Below, one piece after another: positions 33,331 through 46,037 of a stretch of DNA of 64,000 bases; the stretch's first letter is position 1, and each line of letters starts with the position of its first letter. A program made the position numbers and the translations under genes. Origin of the DNA: Flabesymbios commensalis (Eukaryota; Annelida; Polychaeta; Terebellida; Flabelligeridae); contig OZ024902.1 in assembly GCA_964017125.1 (NCBI GenBank), forward strand, positions 105,320,560 through 105,384,559, given 5' to 3'. The notes beneath the pieces are model-generated. The model did not search any database. It worked only from the letters and a program-made list of their open reading frames with translations, and had not been told where the DNA came from.

Positions 33331-36300
33331 ATTAGTAGAGCTAGTTAGTCACTCGGGGGTTCGTTTTGTGAGAAAAGCACCAAAATTGGCAGCATGCTGC
33401 AAAATGGTCCAGTGAATCATATAAGAGGAAGACCGCAATCAATTTTTACTTTTAAAATGTTCAAATGAACGAAAATTCAAAATGGCCGACAAAAATACAG
33501 ACGGTAAGCAAGTTTGGGGTTTTCTTTGCAAGAGAAACACCACAACTGGCAGAATGCTACTTCACAGTTTGGTGAATCACATAAAAAGAAGACTTACATC
33601 AATTATTTCTTTTAAAATGCAAAAATCAGCAAAAATTCAAAATGGCCGCCAAAAATACATCCATCAAGCAAATTGGGCGTTTTCTTTGTGAGACACCAAC
33701 AACTTGCGGAATTATAGATGTTGGTAGGTTGAATCACAAGACCTCAATACATTATTTTGAAATGCTAAAATTATCAAAATTTTTAAATGGCCGCCAAAAT
33801 AACGTATTGGCCAGTCCTCGGTGACATACGTGTATATACGCCTACAGGTATCTCTTATAGATGTGGGTTGTGTTCACACACATACTAAATAACGTAAATC
33901 AAACAAAAAAAATTAAACTTATTTTATGTATTCAAAATGGCCGCCACCTATATTTGGTCATATTTATAATACATATATTTTAGTTTTTTTCATGTTATAT
34001 ATGTAAATGAATTAGCCTCTACTAACTTCAAAATAATCATATACAATATATTGATTATGTCATAAAATATAGGCAGGGCCTATATTTTTGTCTTTATATA
34101 CAGTAAGCCAAAACAGGTAAAGAAAACTCCTCAGTGCACGTTCCCTCAGACTCAGACAAACTGACTTGTCAGCCACAGTTAATTTATTTTAACAGCGTGA
34201 ATTATCATAGACCATATAAGTAAGTTGACAACATCCATAATACTTAGACAAAAAAAACAGACAAAGAAACACCATTTCCCATTTATTTCACGGTACCGCT
34301 ATATCTATAACTCAACATCCAATGTTCAGTGCTTGTAGGCCTACCTGGAAATGATAGGCTATTTGAATACACCATGACAGAAAATAAGCATCACTTTCAG
34401 ATTGACGCTTTGCCGTAGAATTATACTGACGTACTTCCAGCTAGTTTTGATAATGTGCAGCATTTTGTACCAGTCATAGATGGTAACATTGATGTAGGTA
34501 CAGATGTACTGCATACGTCATTAATTAGAGAACGTTTATGGATGAACAAAGTGTTAGATGTTGTTGTCAATGAACATTATGTTGATGATAACGTATCATG
34601 GTCTGCATATCATGCATTACAATGCACCGAAGCATTAGCTGCAGTAATGAACACTGTAAATGCATTGTTACCTCTGTTTCACGAGAGTGCAAACACCGTG
34701 GCAATGTCATTCACTCAATGTCATACATCAAGCAGTTCAGCACACAAAGCCCGACCAGACTACAGTTGTAACAGTTGATCAGCCATTGCACGCTTTAGAC
34801 AAAGAGATACAATGGTTGCGGACAGATACATATGGTGAGACCAAGTTCTTTTTACTTATGGGAGGTTTAATACACATCGGAATGGCTTTTCTTCGTGTAT
34901 TGGGGGGACTGGCTGGATGGTGCTGGGTCGTGAGTCCAAGGTCGTGAGTCCAAGGCCACTTCTTCTGGAAGTGCCGATGCTATGATTGAGGGAACATGTC
35001 ACAAGATGGGCTCACCAGGTAACAGCAGCAGCTCTGTATGCTCTCCAGCGCGCTGCATATGAAAAATACACAGATACACATACTACTGCTGTAAATGTAC
35101 TTCCTTTCGGTGAATGGTGTGCTGAAGAGTCACAAGCTCACACCCAATTTCTGCATTGGGGTAAAACGTTGGAACTAGAACTATTGTTCAGGGAGCGGAA
35201 TTTCCAACTATATGTTGAGGGCCTGGACAAGCTAGCCCCTTGGATGTTTGCCCTTAACAGTACTCATTATGCCCGGTGGCTACCCGTTCATATTGGAGAT
35301 ACGGCGCAACTTCATGACACACATCGTGATGTTTATGATCAATTTGTACAATGTCATTTTACTGCACATAAATCCGCACATGTTCTTTCTTCAATTGTTT
35401 TAGACCAAAACCATGAGCAGCTAAACCAACTAATTAAGGGAGACGGTGGTGCAGTAGGTATCACTGAAACTTCTAGTGCATTGCTTAGATGGATGGTAGC
35501 CGGTCCAGAGGTTACAAGGCTTGTAAATGAACTTGAGTACACACAACATGAAGGCAGGGAGAGTAAACATCACGAACAGACTTCGTCTGCTAAAATTGAG
35601 TTTCAAAACAATTTAAAAGATATGATCAGAGTGATAGAAGAAATGGAAAACCCATTTTTAGATAAAGATCTATATTGTTTGGACACTAAGGTTGTCATGG
35701 ATTCATCAGTTGTACATGAAGTACAATCTATTGAAACCTGTCGTAATGAGCAGTATGATATCTTTGCTCAGGGGAGGTCAAAAGCCAATCACTGATCACT
35801 CAATAACGAAGAACAAATTTTCGCTATTTTGAAAATAACTTAAGAAAGCACATACCAAAACTAATCACCAGGTTGCGTCACTAAAAGCAAATTGTTCTCT
35901 TTTCTCAAGCTTATACATGTATATTTCTTGTCAAGCAAGAGATGGAGATGCTGTCACTGACATCTAAAGGAGCAAAGACATTTGCTGATTATGCAACTTC
36001 TCTTTTTGTAGCATACATTTGAGACGACTTGAAAAATTCAGTAGACTTGATGTCGTATGGGATAGGTATGTCCCTAAGCGAGGGACAAAAGAGGAAGAGG
36101 TAGTCGCAGACATGTTACAGTAACATGGTAACACACCCCCTTTCTGCAAACTGGGCAGATTTCCTATGCGTATATGACAATAAGTTACCCCACCTGGGGT
36201 AAAATATTGGTAACAACCTATGATACACAGGTGTTTTGTACCAACAATGATCAAGACACTTCTGAACTGAGCCATGCCAGCATGAAGAAGCTGATTCAAG

Positions 36301-37906
36301 ACTCATGATACATTTTGCGGACTGTGTAAAGCATGGGCACAGGCGTGTAGCTATATAAGAACTGTAGATGCAGACGTAGTTGCACTCTCTGTTACATTTG
36401 CAGCAGAACACGATACTACTCAGGTGAGGGTTGCACTTGGTTCAGGTAAGGCATTCCGCTATATTAGGGTACACCTGATAGTTCAAAATATAAGAAAAAA
36501 TATGTCTAAAGCCCCTCCCAGTTTCTCACAGCTGTGCCACAGTTTCATCTTTTGCAGGACGCAGAAAAAAGCTTTATTGGGTAGTCTGGGATGTCTTCCC
36601 TGCGCTGACAGATGCTCTCCTTAGGGACGCACCGTTATATATATGGGGGGGGGGGGGGGCGCGTAGAGTTGTTGTTGTTCGCAAACTTTTTTTTTACCTC
36701 TGAGAGATAACTATCTTTTTTTTTGCGATCAACGTCCGACAATTTTTTGTGTCGTATGCTTTCCCTATTATGTACGTTACCATTTTCTGCTGCCCACATT
36801 TTCCACAAACTTTTTTTCTGACTTTAGTGGCGACAAACTATTTTTTTCCATTTTTTTCTAGGTGCTGTTTAGGGTCAGGCATTAATTCTTTCGCCAGACC
36901 TCCCAAATCCTGTTGACTGGAGATGGGTCGAAAAAAACAACACAATTATTTTCCTTTTTGGACAACCCTTACACAGGTGTCTCGGATTTGCAGTCAGCTC
37001 ATAAAATGTGGCTGTAAGCAATCATGTGCAGGGCGATGTAAATGTAAGCGAAATGATCCAAATTGCACTTATGCACATGTCAAGGATGTGCACTGTAATA
37101 TATTGAATGACAAAAGTTGTAAGGAGTAGTTTTGGGTACATTTTGAATATGTGTATATTGTTTTTGTCCATGGCTCCAACATACATTAATAATTAAAAAA
37201 ATATGCAAGTTTGTAATAAATGTAGAAATGTAGGCCCTATGTCATTGTATTTTAAGGAAAAGTTATACAAAAAATGATGGAGCTACAATACAATAAATTG
37301 TATTATTTGCGTTTTTTTGTTATAAGTTTTAGATCCCCGGAAATCACTTTCATCTTTCTGTAGGTTATCAAAACCATATATATATATATCACAATGTGTT
37401 CGTCTACAGTTCCATAGTATTACTACTTATTTTTATTCACAAGTCACAGCCTACAAACGTAAAGAAAGTTAATTTTACAAATACATAGCCCATAATGGAC
37501 AGTTTGAAAAAAAAGTTAAAATCTCCAGCCGACAGACATTTTTTGGCAATTTTTTGCAAACTATGATTATTGTTTATTTTCAAAATTTTAAATGTATATA
37601 TACATTTTGCATATTTTGTCAACAATATTATTAAGCCACTGTGCCAGCAAGCTTTTTCTGAATCACTATTGCATGTTAAAAATGTGTTCACTCTACTTTG
37701 TCAGACTCACGGCACTTCAATTGACTTAGCGAATATCATGCGGCGGCCATCTTGGATTTATGCTATTTAGAGCATTGCAGAGAGCAAAATCGATTGGGGT
37801 CTTCCTCTTATATGACTCAGTACATAAAAAAAATTTGCAAATTTTCATGCTTTTCTCACAAAACGAACCCTACCCCAATTTTTTTTAGACTAACTAGCTG
37901 TACTAA
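33331..37906. mobile_element. Inverted-repeat-bounded element carrying an uncharacterised large gene
   Basis: The left end TTAGTAGAGCTAGTTAGTC followed by GGTTCGTTTTGTGAGAAAAG is mirrored on the right by CTTTTCTCACAAAACGAACC and GACTAACTAGCTGTACTAA. Both arms then show GATGGCCG and GGAAGACC/GGTCTTCC boxes. The left arm has three to four units of about 160 bp (AATTCAAAATGGCCG, GGCAGAATGCTAC, GTGAATCACATAAAAAGAAG) to 33830; the right arm has about one. Between them lies a broken gene-family copy (34380-37129). This arrangement implies that the gene family travels with the arms. Class unknown; target duplication unresolved. Confidence 0.6.
34380..37129 (+). pseudogene. Broken copy of a large uncharacterised invertebrate multigene family
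   Basis: Pieces resemble, from memory, long uncharacterised proteins present in many copies in cnidarians, molluscs and other marine invertebrates. Recognisable blocks: VSWSAYHALQ (34455-34778); HVTRWAHQVTAAALYALQ, NFQLYVEGLDKLAPWMFALN, HYARWLPVHI and IKGDGGAVGITETSSALLRW then MVAGPEV (34986-35795); DADVVALSVTF with GSGKAFRYI (about 36365-36470); YWVVWDVFPALTDALL (about 36560-36625); and a Cys-rich module CGCKQSCAGRCKCKRNDPNC after FWTTLTQ (36923-37129). The reading is broken in several places, so the copy looks dead. The function of the family is unknown; high copy number suggests a mobile origin. Confidence 0.7.
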
Positions 37907-38934
37907 ATAGAATATATCATACAGTGAGGTAAAAATACTTGCACAAAATTAAACACTCATTATTATATGCGGTAATGCGCCTTTCATATTCTAGTTTTTT
38001 TTTGTCATTTAGAACCTGGGCTGGACTAAATTGAAAACTTGACGAAAAAAATCTAGATTTTTATGTATGTTCAAAATTTTAAATGAGCTAATCTAAATTT
38101 CTATCAATGACCGTTTAATCCCAGCAGACAAAAGTATACGTGGTGGGCACAATGAGGCTTATAAACACATCGGAGCTAACACTGGGACAAAATTCTTTTT
38201 GGCATGGTACTATCCCTGATTGGAATTTGCTTCCGGCCGCTGCCATAGATTCAAAATTCAAACTGGCCGCCATGAAATCACTAAAGTTATCATATCTTCC
38301 TCAATATTTGAGATAGAAACTTGATTTTTTTTCACCAAACCATATGTTTTTGGTATCAAGGAATACAATAAAATACATGAAAACTTTATTCGACATTATT
38401 ATCGTGCAAAATTCAAAATGGCCGCCATGAAATCACTAATGCTACCATATCTTCCTCAATATTTGAGATAGAGACTTGATTTTTCCCTCAAACCCTATGT
38501 TTTCGGTATCGAGGAATAGAATGAAACACATGACAATTTTATGGCCATCATTATCATGCAAACTTTAAAATGGCCACCATGAAATCACCAAAAAGTTATC
38601 ATAATTTCGTACATAATTGAGATAGAGACGAAATTTTTTCACCAAACCATATGTCTTTGATATATAGGAATATAAAAAACACACAATTATCTTTATTTGA
38701 CATCATTATCACGATTTGAATGTTATGTTAACACTTATTTATAATATTTCAGTTCTACAGCAATGATAGCTACCTGGCAGTGCTTGTTAGCTCACCCAAG
38801 CCAATAGGTCCAGTTGTATTACGCCGATGTAATATACTGTAGGATATTAGCTATGATTTCTATACATGAACAAATGGACGTACAAGAGTGTAGGCCTATA
38901 ATTGCTCACATATGATGCCTACACTGGAGAATAA

Positions 38935-39245
38935 ATATGTGCACATACAGACTAAACTGAGGCAGTATTACCCACCAAGGATACTGAGATGAATCAGATC
39001 ATACTGCCGTCTAGACCCACGATTTACAATAATTATTCGAGCTCTGACAGTCTGAGAAGCACGCTACTCACGGTCATGAAGACTCCCCATAATACTGAAC
39101 TCTTATGGTTGTGGAGGAGGAATATTTTGTAAACATCCATACCAGAGCGGGGGGGGCGAGCCTATGATCTTCGATTTGACAGTGAGTCAAACAACATTTA
39201 CCACTACACCAGGGTCACCCCTTCACGCTTCTGCAGTGTGCTTCG
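38935..39245 (-). mobile_element. Old tRNA-derived SINE, copy inside large element copy 2
   Basis: The plus strand reads GTGCACATACAGACTAAACT, GAGAAGCACGCTACTCACGG and GAAGACTCCCCATAATACTG; on the minus strand these are the tRNA-like parts of the SINE family. Flanking arm sequence on both sides matches the setting of the SINE at 22925, so it was present before the host element was copied. Confidence 0.68.
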
Positions 39246-40013
39246 TTATGTATGGAAGAAAACATCCAGCGTAATCGTTTTTTATCAAATTGTTTTTCAA
39301 GCATGATCCTGATTTCAAAATAAGCAGTGTCATTGCATTCACTGATAGCAAACACATGTGGTTTTGTGTAAACATCAAGTCTCTATCTGAAATGTTAAGG
39401 CCGGTATACACATAAGCAGATGTACATTTAATCGGTAAGTATTATAGTATTGAGAAATTGGTGTTAACATAAAATTGTTATCAAGAGAATGATGTCAAAT
39501 AAAGGTATCGTGTGTTTAATTCATTGTATTCCCGATATCGTAACAAATGGTTTGTGAAATAATATCGTCTTTATTTCAATTATTGATGAAGATAATTATG
39601 ATAAAATTTGTGATTTCTTAGCGACTATTTTGAATTTAGCATGGTAGTGATGTCGAATAAAATTTCCATGTGTTTTGATACCGAAAACATATGATTTGGT
39701 GACAAAATCAAGCCTCTATCTGAAATAATGTGAAAGATATTATAACTTTAATGATTGCATGGCGGCCATTTTGAACTTTGCATGATAGTGATGTCTAATA
39801 AAGTTTCCATGTGTTTTATTGTATTCCTTGATACCGAAAACATATGATTTGAAAAAATCAAGTCTCTATCTCAAATATTGAGGAAGATATGATTGATAAC
39901 TTCAGTGATTTCATGGCGGCCATTTTGAATTTTGAGTTTTTGAAATATCCCTCAGGGGTTAGAAACCAGTGAACTATATACACTATATATAGTTCACTGT
40001 TAGAAACCCACAT

Positions 40014-41432
40014 CCTATTACTACTATTATTACTATTACTAAAATTTATATTGCGCCTAAACTCAACGTGATTTATAAGCGCATGTTCATTGCTCTTGAA
40101 AAATAATATTGAAGCTGCTTATATCCTTCGTTAAACAAGTAAGTTTTGAGATGTTTCTTGAATGACGAAATATTGGTGATGCATCTGATATCGGCAGGCA
40201 AACAGTTCCACAGCCTTGGTGCAGCAGTGACAAAGGCACGATCGCCGGCTGCCGTTTTGGAACGTGGCTGCTTCAGCATAATTGCATTGCTCGTCGACCG
40301 TAGTTCCCATCGCAAGGTGTGCTGCTCAACCGGTTCGCATATGTAGGTGGGAGCTTTGCCGTGAATTGCCAGGAATGTTAGTGATATGATCATTCAGACA
40401 CAATGTCTTGTCGAATATGTCGCCGATGTTACGGGCTGATCCTGAAGGTGAAACACTTAAATCACCGATGGTAATGGTGTCAATAGACACTTTATCCACA
40501 CTACCAGAGGACACAACGATGACGAATTCAGTCTTGCTATCATTCATCATAAGTTTGTGCGGGATCATCCATATATACGTATTTCTTTGATGCAAGCCTG
40601 AATTTTGGCTAATGCAGTTTGCTGATCGATCATACTGTCCACTTTAAAAGTAATATAAACTTGGGTATCAGCAGCGTAGAGTTGATATCCAACTCCATGA
40701 CGTCTACATATCTTTCCAAAAGCCACAGTATAGGCCTATTGCGTACACAGAAACGGGCCGAGAACGGATCCTTGAGGCACTCCAAATCTGAGAGGCATGG
40801 ATTTTGATGTAGAGCCACTAATACTGACGGATTGGTGGCGATCCTGTAAATATGAAGAAAACCACTTCAGTGCAGTTCCTTCAACACCAATATTTGATAG
40901 TCTGTTCAGCATTAGTTCACGATCAATGGTGTCAAAGGCTGCAGAGAGGTCAAGCAACACGAGAAAAACACCTTCGCGTCGGTCAAGTGCAGATAAAATA
41001 TCACTGCTGCCCCGAACTAGAGCAGTTTCAGTACTGTGTGCCGAACGGTAGGCCGATTGGTGAGGTTCGTGTTGTCCTGATTCCTCTAGGAAGTTGAGCA
41101 ATCTCGAGAGCATAATCTTCTCGAGTACTTTGGACAGATAAGGCAGGTTTGAAACCGGTGTGTAGTTTTTCAGTATGTCCTCATCGAGGGAAGGTTTCTT
41201 CAGAAGAGGTGTTAGAAGAACACTTTTAAAAGTAGTTGGAACTATTCCAGTGTTCAGAGAGCTATTCACTAGTCGTGTGATTACAGGGACCAATGACACT
41301 GCATGCTCCTTAACAAGCTGAGTTGCAATAGGGTCAAGTCCACAAGATTTTGCTGGAGATTTGTTAATGACCCTGAGAACTTCAGCTTCTGATTTGTTAA
41401 TGACCCTGAGAACTTCAGCTTCTGATGCCGCT
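40014..41432 (-). mobile_element. 5'-truncated LINE (L2/CR1-type), dead
   Basis: The minus-strand order is: LVPVITRLVNSSLNTGIVPT, LLKKPSLDEDILKNYTPVSN and LLDLSAAFDTIDRELMLNRL with GVPQGSVLGPFL (41299-40736); TEFVIVVSSGS with SARNIGDIFD (40595-40400); and GDRAFVTAAPRLWNCLPADI (40393-40073). It ends with a TACTATTATTACTATTAC microsatellite tail (plus-strand view), as in L2-like LINEs. The site splits CCCACATCC from GCCGAGATATCATCAC, contiguous in copy 1 (11858-11880). A 33-bp direct duplication lies near 41365-41424. No intact ORF remains. Confidence 0.85.
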
Positions 41433-41859
41433 TCCGCCGAGATATCATCACTAGGATGCTAGAGATGCACAATCAGTCGAGAGAAAAACTATATCAGCCA
41501 AAACAAGGTTACCCCCCCCCCCCCTTGGCTGCCAAAATATTTATAACACTTTTTAAAATAAAAATTGCTGAGACAGATTTTATTGTGAAATGATGATGTA
41601 AACGTCATGTTTCAAGCGCATCTACGAGAGTCCCATTTTCTAAAAAAAATGGTTCATCATTATCAAGACAATAAGGGAATGGGAACATAATATGCCTAAT
41701 GCTGAAAATGGGGTGCCAGTCACTTCAACACAAACAATTTCGACACAGTGCCATTTCGACACAGAAACGTGTTTTTGTCCAAAAATGTAGGAGTCATTTC
41801 GACACGGGTTTGGACGTTTCGACACACTTTTTGAAAATGTCATTTTTATGTTTCCATCC

Positions 41860-42960
41860 AGGCTGACATTACGTGGACTTTGTCTTAGTTGATTTTAAAA
41901 TTCCACAAACCCATCTAATTTGCATAAATTTACATAAATTAGCATATTTGAAGCCACTATTCTTAAAAATGCTCTAACTTTTCAAGCAAGTCACTCACAG
42001 AGGTGTTTCGGGTGTCTATACCAATGTTTTCCACACCAAGGAAGTCGTTTCACTGCATTTTGAAGACCACAGGACAACCTAATTTGCATAAATTAACATA
42101 AATTAACATATTTTAGGCTAAAAAATATAAAATCCTCTAACTTTTCAACCAAGTCACACACCGAGGTGTTTTCGGTGTCTATACTAAGATTTTTCACCCC
42201 ATGGAAGTAGTATCACTAACTTTTGAAGACCACATGACAGCTTAATTTGCATAAATTAACATATTTTAAGCCAAAAAACTATCAAATGCTCTAACTATTC
42301 AACCAAGTCACCCACCGAGGTGTTTTTGGTGTCTATACTAAGGTTGGTCACCCCATGGAAGTCGTTTCACTAACTTTTGAAGACCACAGGACAACCTAAT
42401 TTGCATAAATTACCATATTTTAAGCCAAAAAATATAAAATCTTCTAATTTTTCAACCAAGTCACACACAGAGGTGTTTTTTGTGTCTATACTAAGGTTTT
42501 TCACCCTATGGAGATCGCATGACAACTTAATTTGCAAAAAATAACATAAATTAACATATTTTAAGCCAAAAAATATAAAATCATCTAATTTTTCAACCAA
42601 GTCACACACAGAGGTGTTTTTGGTGTCTATACTGAGGTTTTTCACCCCATGGAAGTCGTTTCGCTATTTTTTGAAGACCACAGGACAACCTAATTTGCTG
42701 AAATTAGCATAAATTACCATATTTTAGGTTAAAAAATATAAAATTCTTTAACTTTACAACAAAGTCACCCACAGGGGTGTGTTTGGTGGCTATACTCAGG
42801 TTTTTCACCCCGTGGAAATCGGTTCACCACATTTTAAAGTCAACTGATCAACTTCATTTGCATATATTAGCATAAATTAACATATTTAAAGCCCCAAAAC
42901 TATAAAATAGTCTAACTTTTCAACCAAATAACTCGCAGAGGTGTTTTTGGTGGCTATATC
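41860..42960. repeat. Left MULE arm: about seven 155-bp tandem units
   Basis: Units share TAATTTGCATAAATTAACAT, CAACCAAGTCACACACAGAG, GTGTTTTTGGTGTCTATACT and TTTTCACCCCATGGAAGTCG. Spacing of the GGTGTCTATAC box is 141-164 bp. The inverted partner is at 46550-47840. Confidence 0.88.
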
Positions 42961-43404
42961 CTGGGTTAACACCCCATTGACATCTAGGTCAAATGACTCA
43001 TTAAGTTCTGGCTATCACCCCCGCTTTATCCCTAGTAACCACTTTTGGGAGGAAAGGGTGGTTAAAAATTGATATATAAAGTTGTTGGTGGCGATTGAAT
43101 GGAGGCCGCCGAATTTAAAAAGTGTTTTAATGTTTTTTTTCTCCGATGCTAGATACAAATTTAATGAATGTAGGACAAATAGCTCATAAGCAATTATCAC
43201 AATTTAATCCCATTAACCACTTTGAGGGGTGAAAGGGTGGCGAAAAATTAATACAATTAATTTTAATGGATTTCGCAGGTGCTAAAACATATGTTTAGAT
43301 ACAAATTTTATGCATTTAGATTAAATAGTTTTAAATGTATCGGTAATACGGCCTTTATATACATGATATTTCCTGTTATTTTGTTTTCTAGTTGACAGCG
43401 ACAC

Positions 43405-43700
43405 AATCAGGCTAAAATCATCAAAAAATCTGTAATTTTATTTTAGCTTTCTTTCGGACATGCATGTCCAAAATAAGAATGCGAGAATTTTGTCTATCTA
43501 TCTCGCTTTGTTTGGCCAACGTATGAGTGAATCGGCAACCATGATTAAAACAATTTGAATCAAATTCTCTTGTTTTCACGCGGACGTTGAGAGAAACTAC
43601 GAGATTTTTTAGCCAATCACGATTGGACGGGGCAATTGGGGAGCTACCAATCAAATCCCATAATTGATAATTCTGACGTCACTGTAGATTAATATGCATG
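43405..43700. repeat. Fragment of a TTAA-type element end
   Basis: CAGGCTAAAATCATCAAAAA and GTAATTTTATTTTAGC resemble the ends of the 4607-6943 transposon. After about 300 bp the similarity stops. It is a truncated relative within the MULE. Confidence 0.5.
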
Positions 43701-44009
43701 AACCTTTTTCTTAGAGTGTAACAGGGCCCGATATCTGTCTTACTATAAGTTAATATTGGGACAACGTTGCTAACATTTGAAAAAAAACATCGAGCCAGTC
43801 AGCGGTGTACCACAGCGTACTGCTTGTTGAAACTGGTCTGTATCAGAAAAGAGCCACCGGATTATAATATCATCATCATATATAGACCCAATTATTATTA
43901 GGCCCACTCCGGACTCTAACCAATCAGACAGGTCATTCAGTCACGTTACCTACTGAGGAAATGTGGAGTGGGCGTGGTTTGGAGTGGAAAAGAATACCGG
44001 TGTAAAGTG

Positions 44010-44395
44010 GTGTAAAGTCTGAAAATATACCCCTCCCAGATTTCACTCAGGTAGATTCTGGCCCCCAAAAATCTACCCCGGGGTAGATCCTGAACTATAC
44101 CCCCGGGATAGATTACGGTGGCTCCCAGAATATACCCCTCCCTCTTAGGATCTACCCCTCTTTATTGTGATAATGTGAAGTGTATTTGGCTCTCAGAATC
44201 TGCCCGTTAATCCCAGAATATACCACCCTTTTCAACAAATATATGTGACCCTCCCAGCATCTACCTCTCCCAGAATTTACACCCCCTTCCTCTCAGAATA
44301 TATCTCTCCTCCCCTTTCTACAACTATATGCGAATTGCCCAGAATCTACCCCTCAGTCACTGAATATGCCCCCTTTTTGTAGAAACTACGTGTAT
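44010..44395. repeat. Degenerate microsatellite of CCCAGAATCTACCCC
   Basis: About fifteen imperfect 20-30 bp units of the form TCCCAGAATMTACCCCTC lie between the left MULE arm and a SINE. They are non-coding. Confidence 0.7.
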
Positions 44396-44403
44396 ATCGT
44401 AGA

Positions 44404-44723
44404 AATGAAATGAATGGGGCTTTAGGCCACCATTGTGCACATATAGGCTAAACTGGGCCAGGAGAACATCCTGAGGATGGTTAGATGAATGTTCTCCAGA
44501 CACAAAATTCGAAATTCGCGCCCTGGCGGTCTGAGGTCGAGCACGCTACCTCTCGGTCACGGGGGCTCCCTACAATACTGACACACCTCGGTCACGGGGG
44601 CTCCCCACAATACTGACACACGTGGAAGGGGAAAAAACATTTTTTGTTTCTTTCAAACCGCCGAACCACGAACTCTGGCGTGAAAGGCAGCGGTGCTAAC
44701 CACTACCCTAGGGCCCCCGCCCA
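44404..44723 (-). mobile_element. Dimeric tRNA-derived SINE with 11-bp target duplication
   Basis: On the minus strand, a first tRNA-like part has TAGGGTAGTGGTTAGC (box A). A second, beginning GGGGAGCCCCCGTGACCGAG, has box A GAGAGGTAGCGTGCTCG and a box B-like region. The 3' tail is ATTTC-rich. TATATCGTAGA at 44393-44403 and 44724-44734 is the target duplication. A short stretch around TCACGGGGGCTCC is duplicated inside. Confidence 0.85.
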
Positions 44724-44794
44724 TATATCGTAGAGAATCTACCACTCGCTCCCAGAACTGAAAAAAATTCTGGGATCGCATAATCGTATAGTTA

Positions 44795-45196
44795 TTGATA
44801 CAAAGAAGCAGACGACATCGGAACTTATCGAACTTGGCAAAATACATTGAAGCAACTTGGTTGCTTAGTCGAACGTGGTCACCAGATAGATGGTCTGTCT
44901 TCGGACAGAGTGTCCGCACAAACAACGATGTGGAGGGGTGGCACAACCGACTAAAAAATCGTGCCCATAGGAATATGCCGTTTTACAGGCTGATCGAAAC
45001 GCTTGAGAGAGAATCCAGATGGACATCTCTCTCCTGTCGTTTGGTCAGCGAGTCTAAACTGTGCCGACACCAACGCCAAAAATATCGACGCCAACAAGGG
45101 CGGTACTGTGATTAGTGGCGTCAATATGACAATGGGGAGATGGGTGTAATGAATCTGTTGAGAGAGTGCGCTCTCATCAACGGACCACGCATTTAG
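44795..45196 (+). pseudogene. MULE transposase C-terminal remnant
   Basis: The frame 44795-45115 reads LAKYIEATWL, SVRTNNDVEGWHNRLKNRA and NMPFYRLIETLERE. NN-VEGWH--L--RA followed by LP-Y-LI--L is the downstream signature of MULE-family transposases from animal genomes (from memory). A shift into another frame continues WRQYDNGEMGVMNLLREC and stops at 45194-45196, so one frameshift is visible near 45110. The catalytic N-terminal part is absent. Confidence 0.7.
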
Positions 45197-46037
45197 AACA
45201 AACGTGAAACGATACAGTCCAGTACTGTACAGCTTGTACATTTCCTATGCATACATACACGATTTCAGGCACAGCATATTCTTACAATGACCTTGCATTT
45301 ACGACATTTCAGGAATTCAATATGTAAATTTCTGTTAAATTTCTGCTAATTAATTGGTGGAAAAGAAAAATCAAAAGTGTTACTTAGGAAAGTGATTAAA
45401 ACAAATTGCAATCATTTCAGCTTTATATATGACAGCACCAAAAACTACTTTTTTCATAAAATGTATTGTAAATTCGGAAATATGTAATTTTTCTGTAACG
45501 TGGATGCACCACTTCACAGATTTTGCATTTCCTTTAATGTCAAAATTTTTTGGATAAGATTTATTAACTGGTGGAATGTATTTGATGAAGAAACTTATTT
45601 GATTTAAAAAATGAAAACATATTTAGTTTCTATCTTTCTAATAACATTTAAATGAATAATTGCACTTTATAACCTAAAATTATCCTTAAAGAATTACTGA
45701 AACCCAAAGGAGTTCAATTCGAGTTGTTTAAAATATATTTGCACGATGGAGTTACATCGCTACATGTTGCTCTTTGTTCACAATGTAAAATGGACCAATT
45801 CTTTAAATGAAATACTACTTTACAACAATTACGTAAGGTACTTTATGTCAATTTATGCTTATTTAAACTTCAAAGACTGTTGATAACCCTGTGAATGTAT
45901 GAATAAGTGACTGCCATTGCTAGAATCCGTTGGTTTGCTAATTATTGGCTGCTACATATTTCTAAAATTTGAATATGATTTGGTGTAAGATAGTATGGTT
46001 GACGTGTGGCGACTTCCCACTGCTAGTTTGAATTGTA

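Larger units (their letters stand above)
38235..41533. mobile_element. Large inverted-repeat element, copy 2 (outer left end missing)
   Basis: The left arm (38240-38880) has CTGGCCGCCATGAAATCACT, TCTTCCTCAATATTTGAGAT and GGTATCAAGGAATACAATAA. After a central old SINE, the right arm (39245-40010, resuming 41433-41533) carries the inverted versions and ends ATATCAGCCAAAACAAGG, TTACC, a C run and TTGGCTGCC. The outermost 150 bp of the left arm seen in copy 1 are absent. A palindrome with AGTTCACT arms sits at about 39972-40003, next to the LINE insertion. Confidence 0.72.

Noticed and set aside
37070-37129. Host Cys-rich (CXC/tesmin-like) gene
   Set aside because: The Cys module belongs to the uncharacterised repeated family whose other blocks lie just upstream.
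41860-42960. Regular repeats resembling a CRISPR array
   Set aside because: Units are contiguous and about 155 bp with no spacers, in an animal genome, and form a MULE arm.
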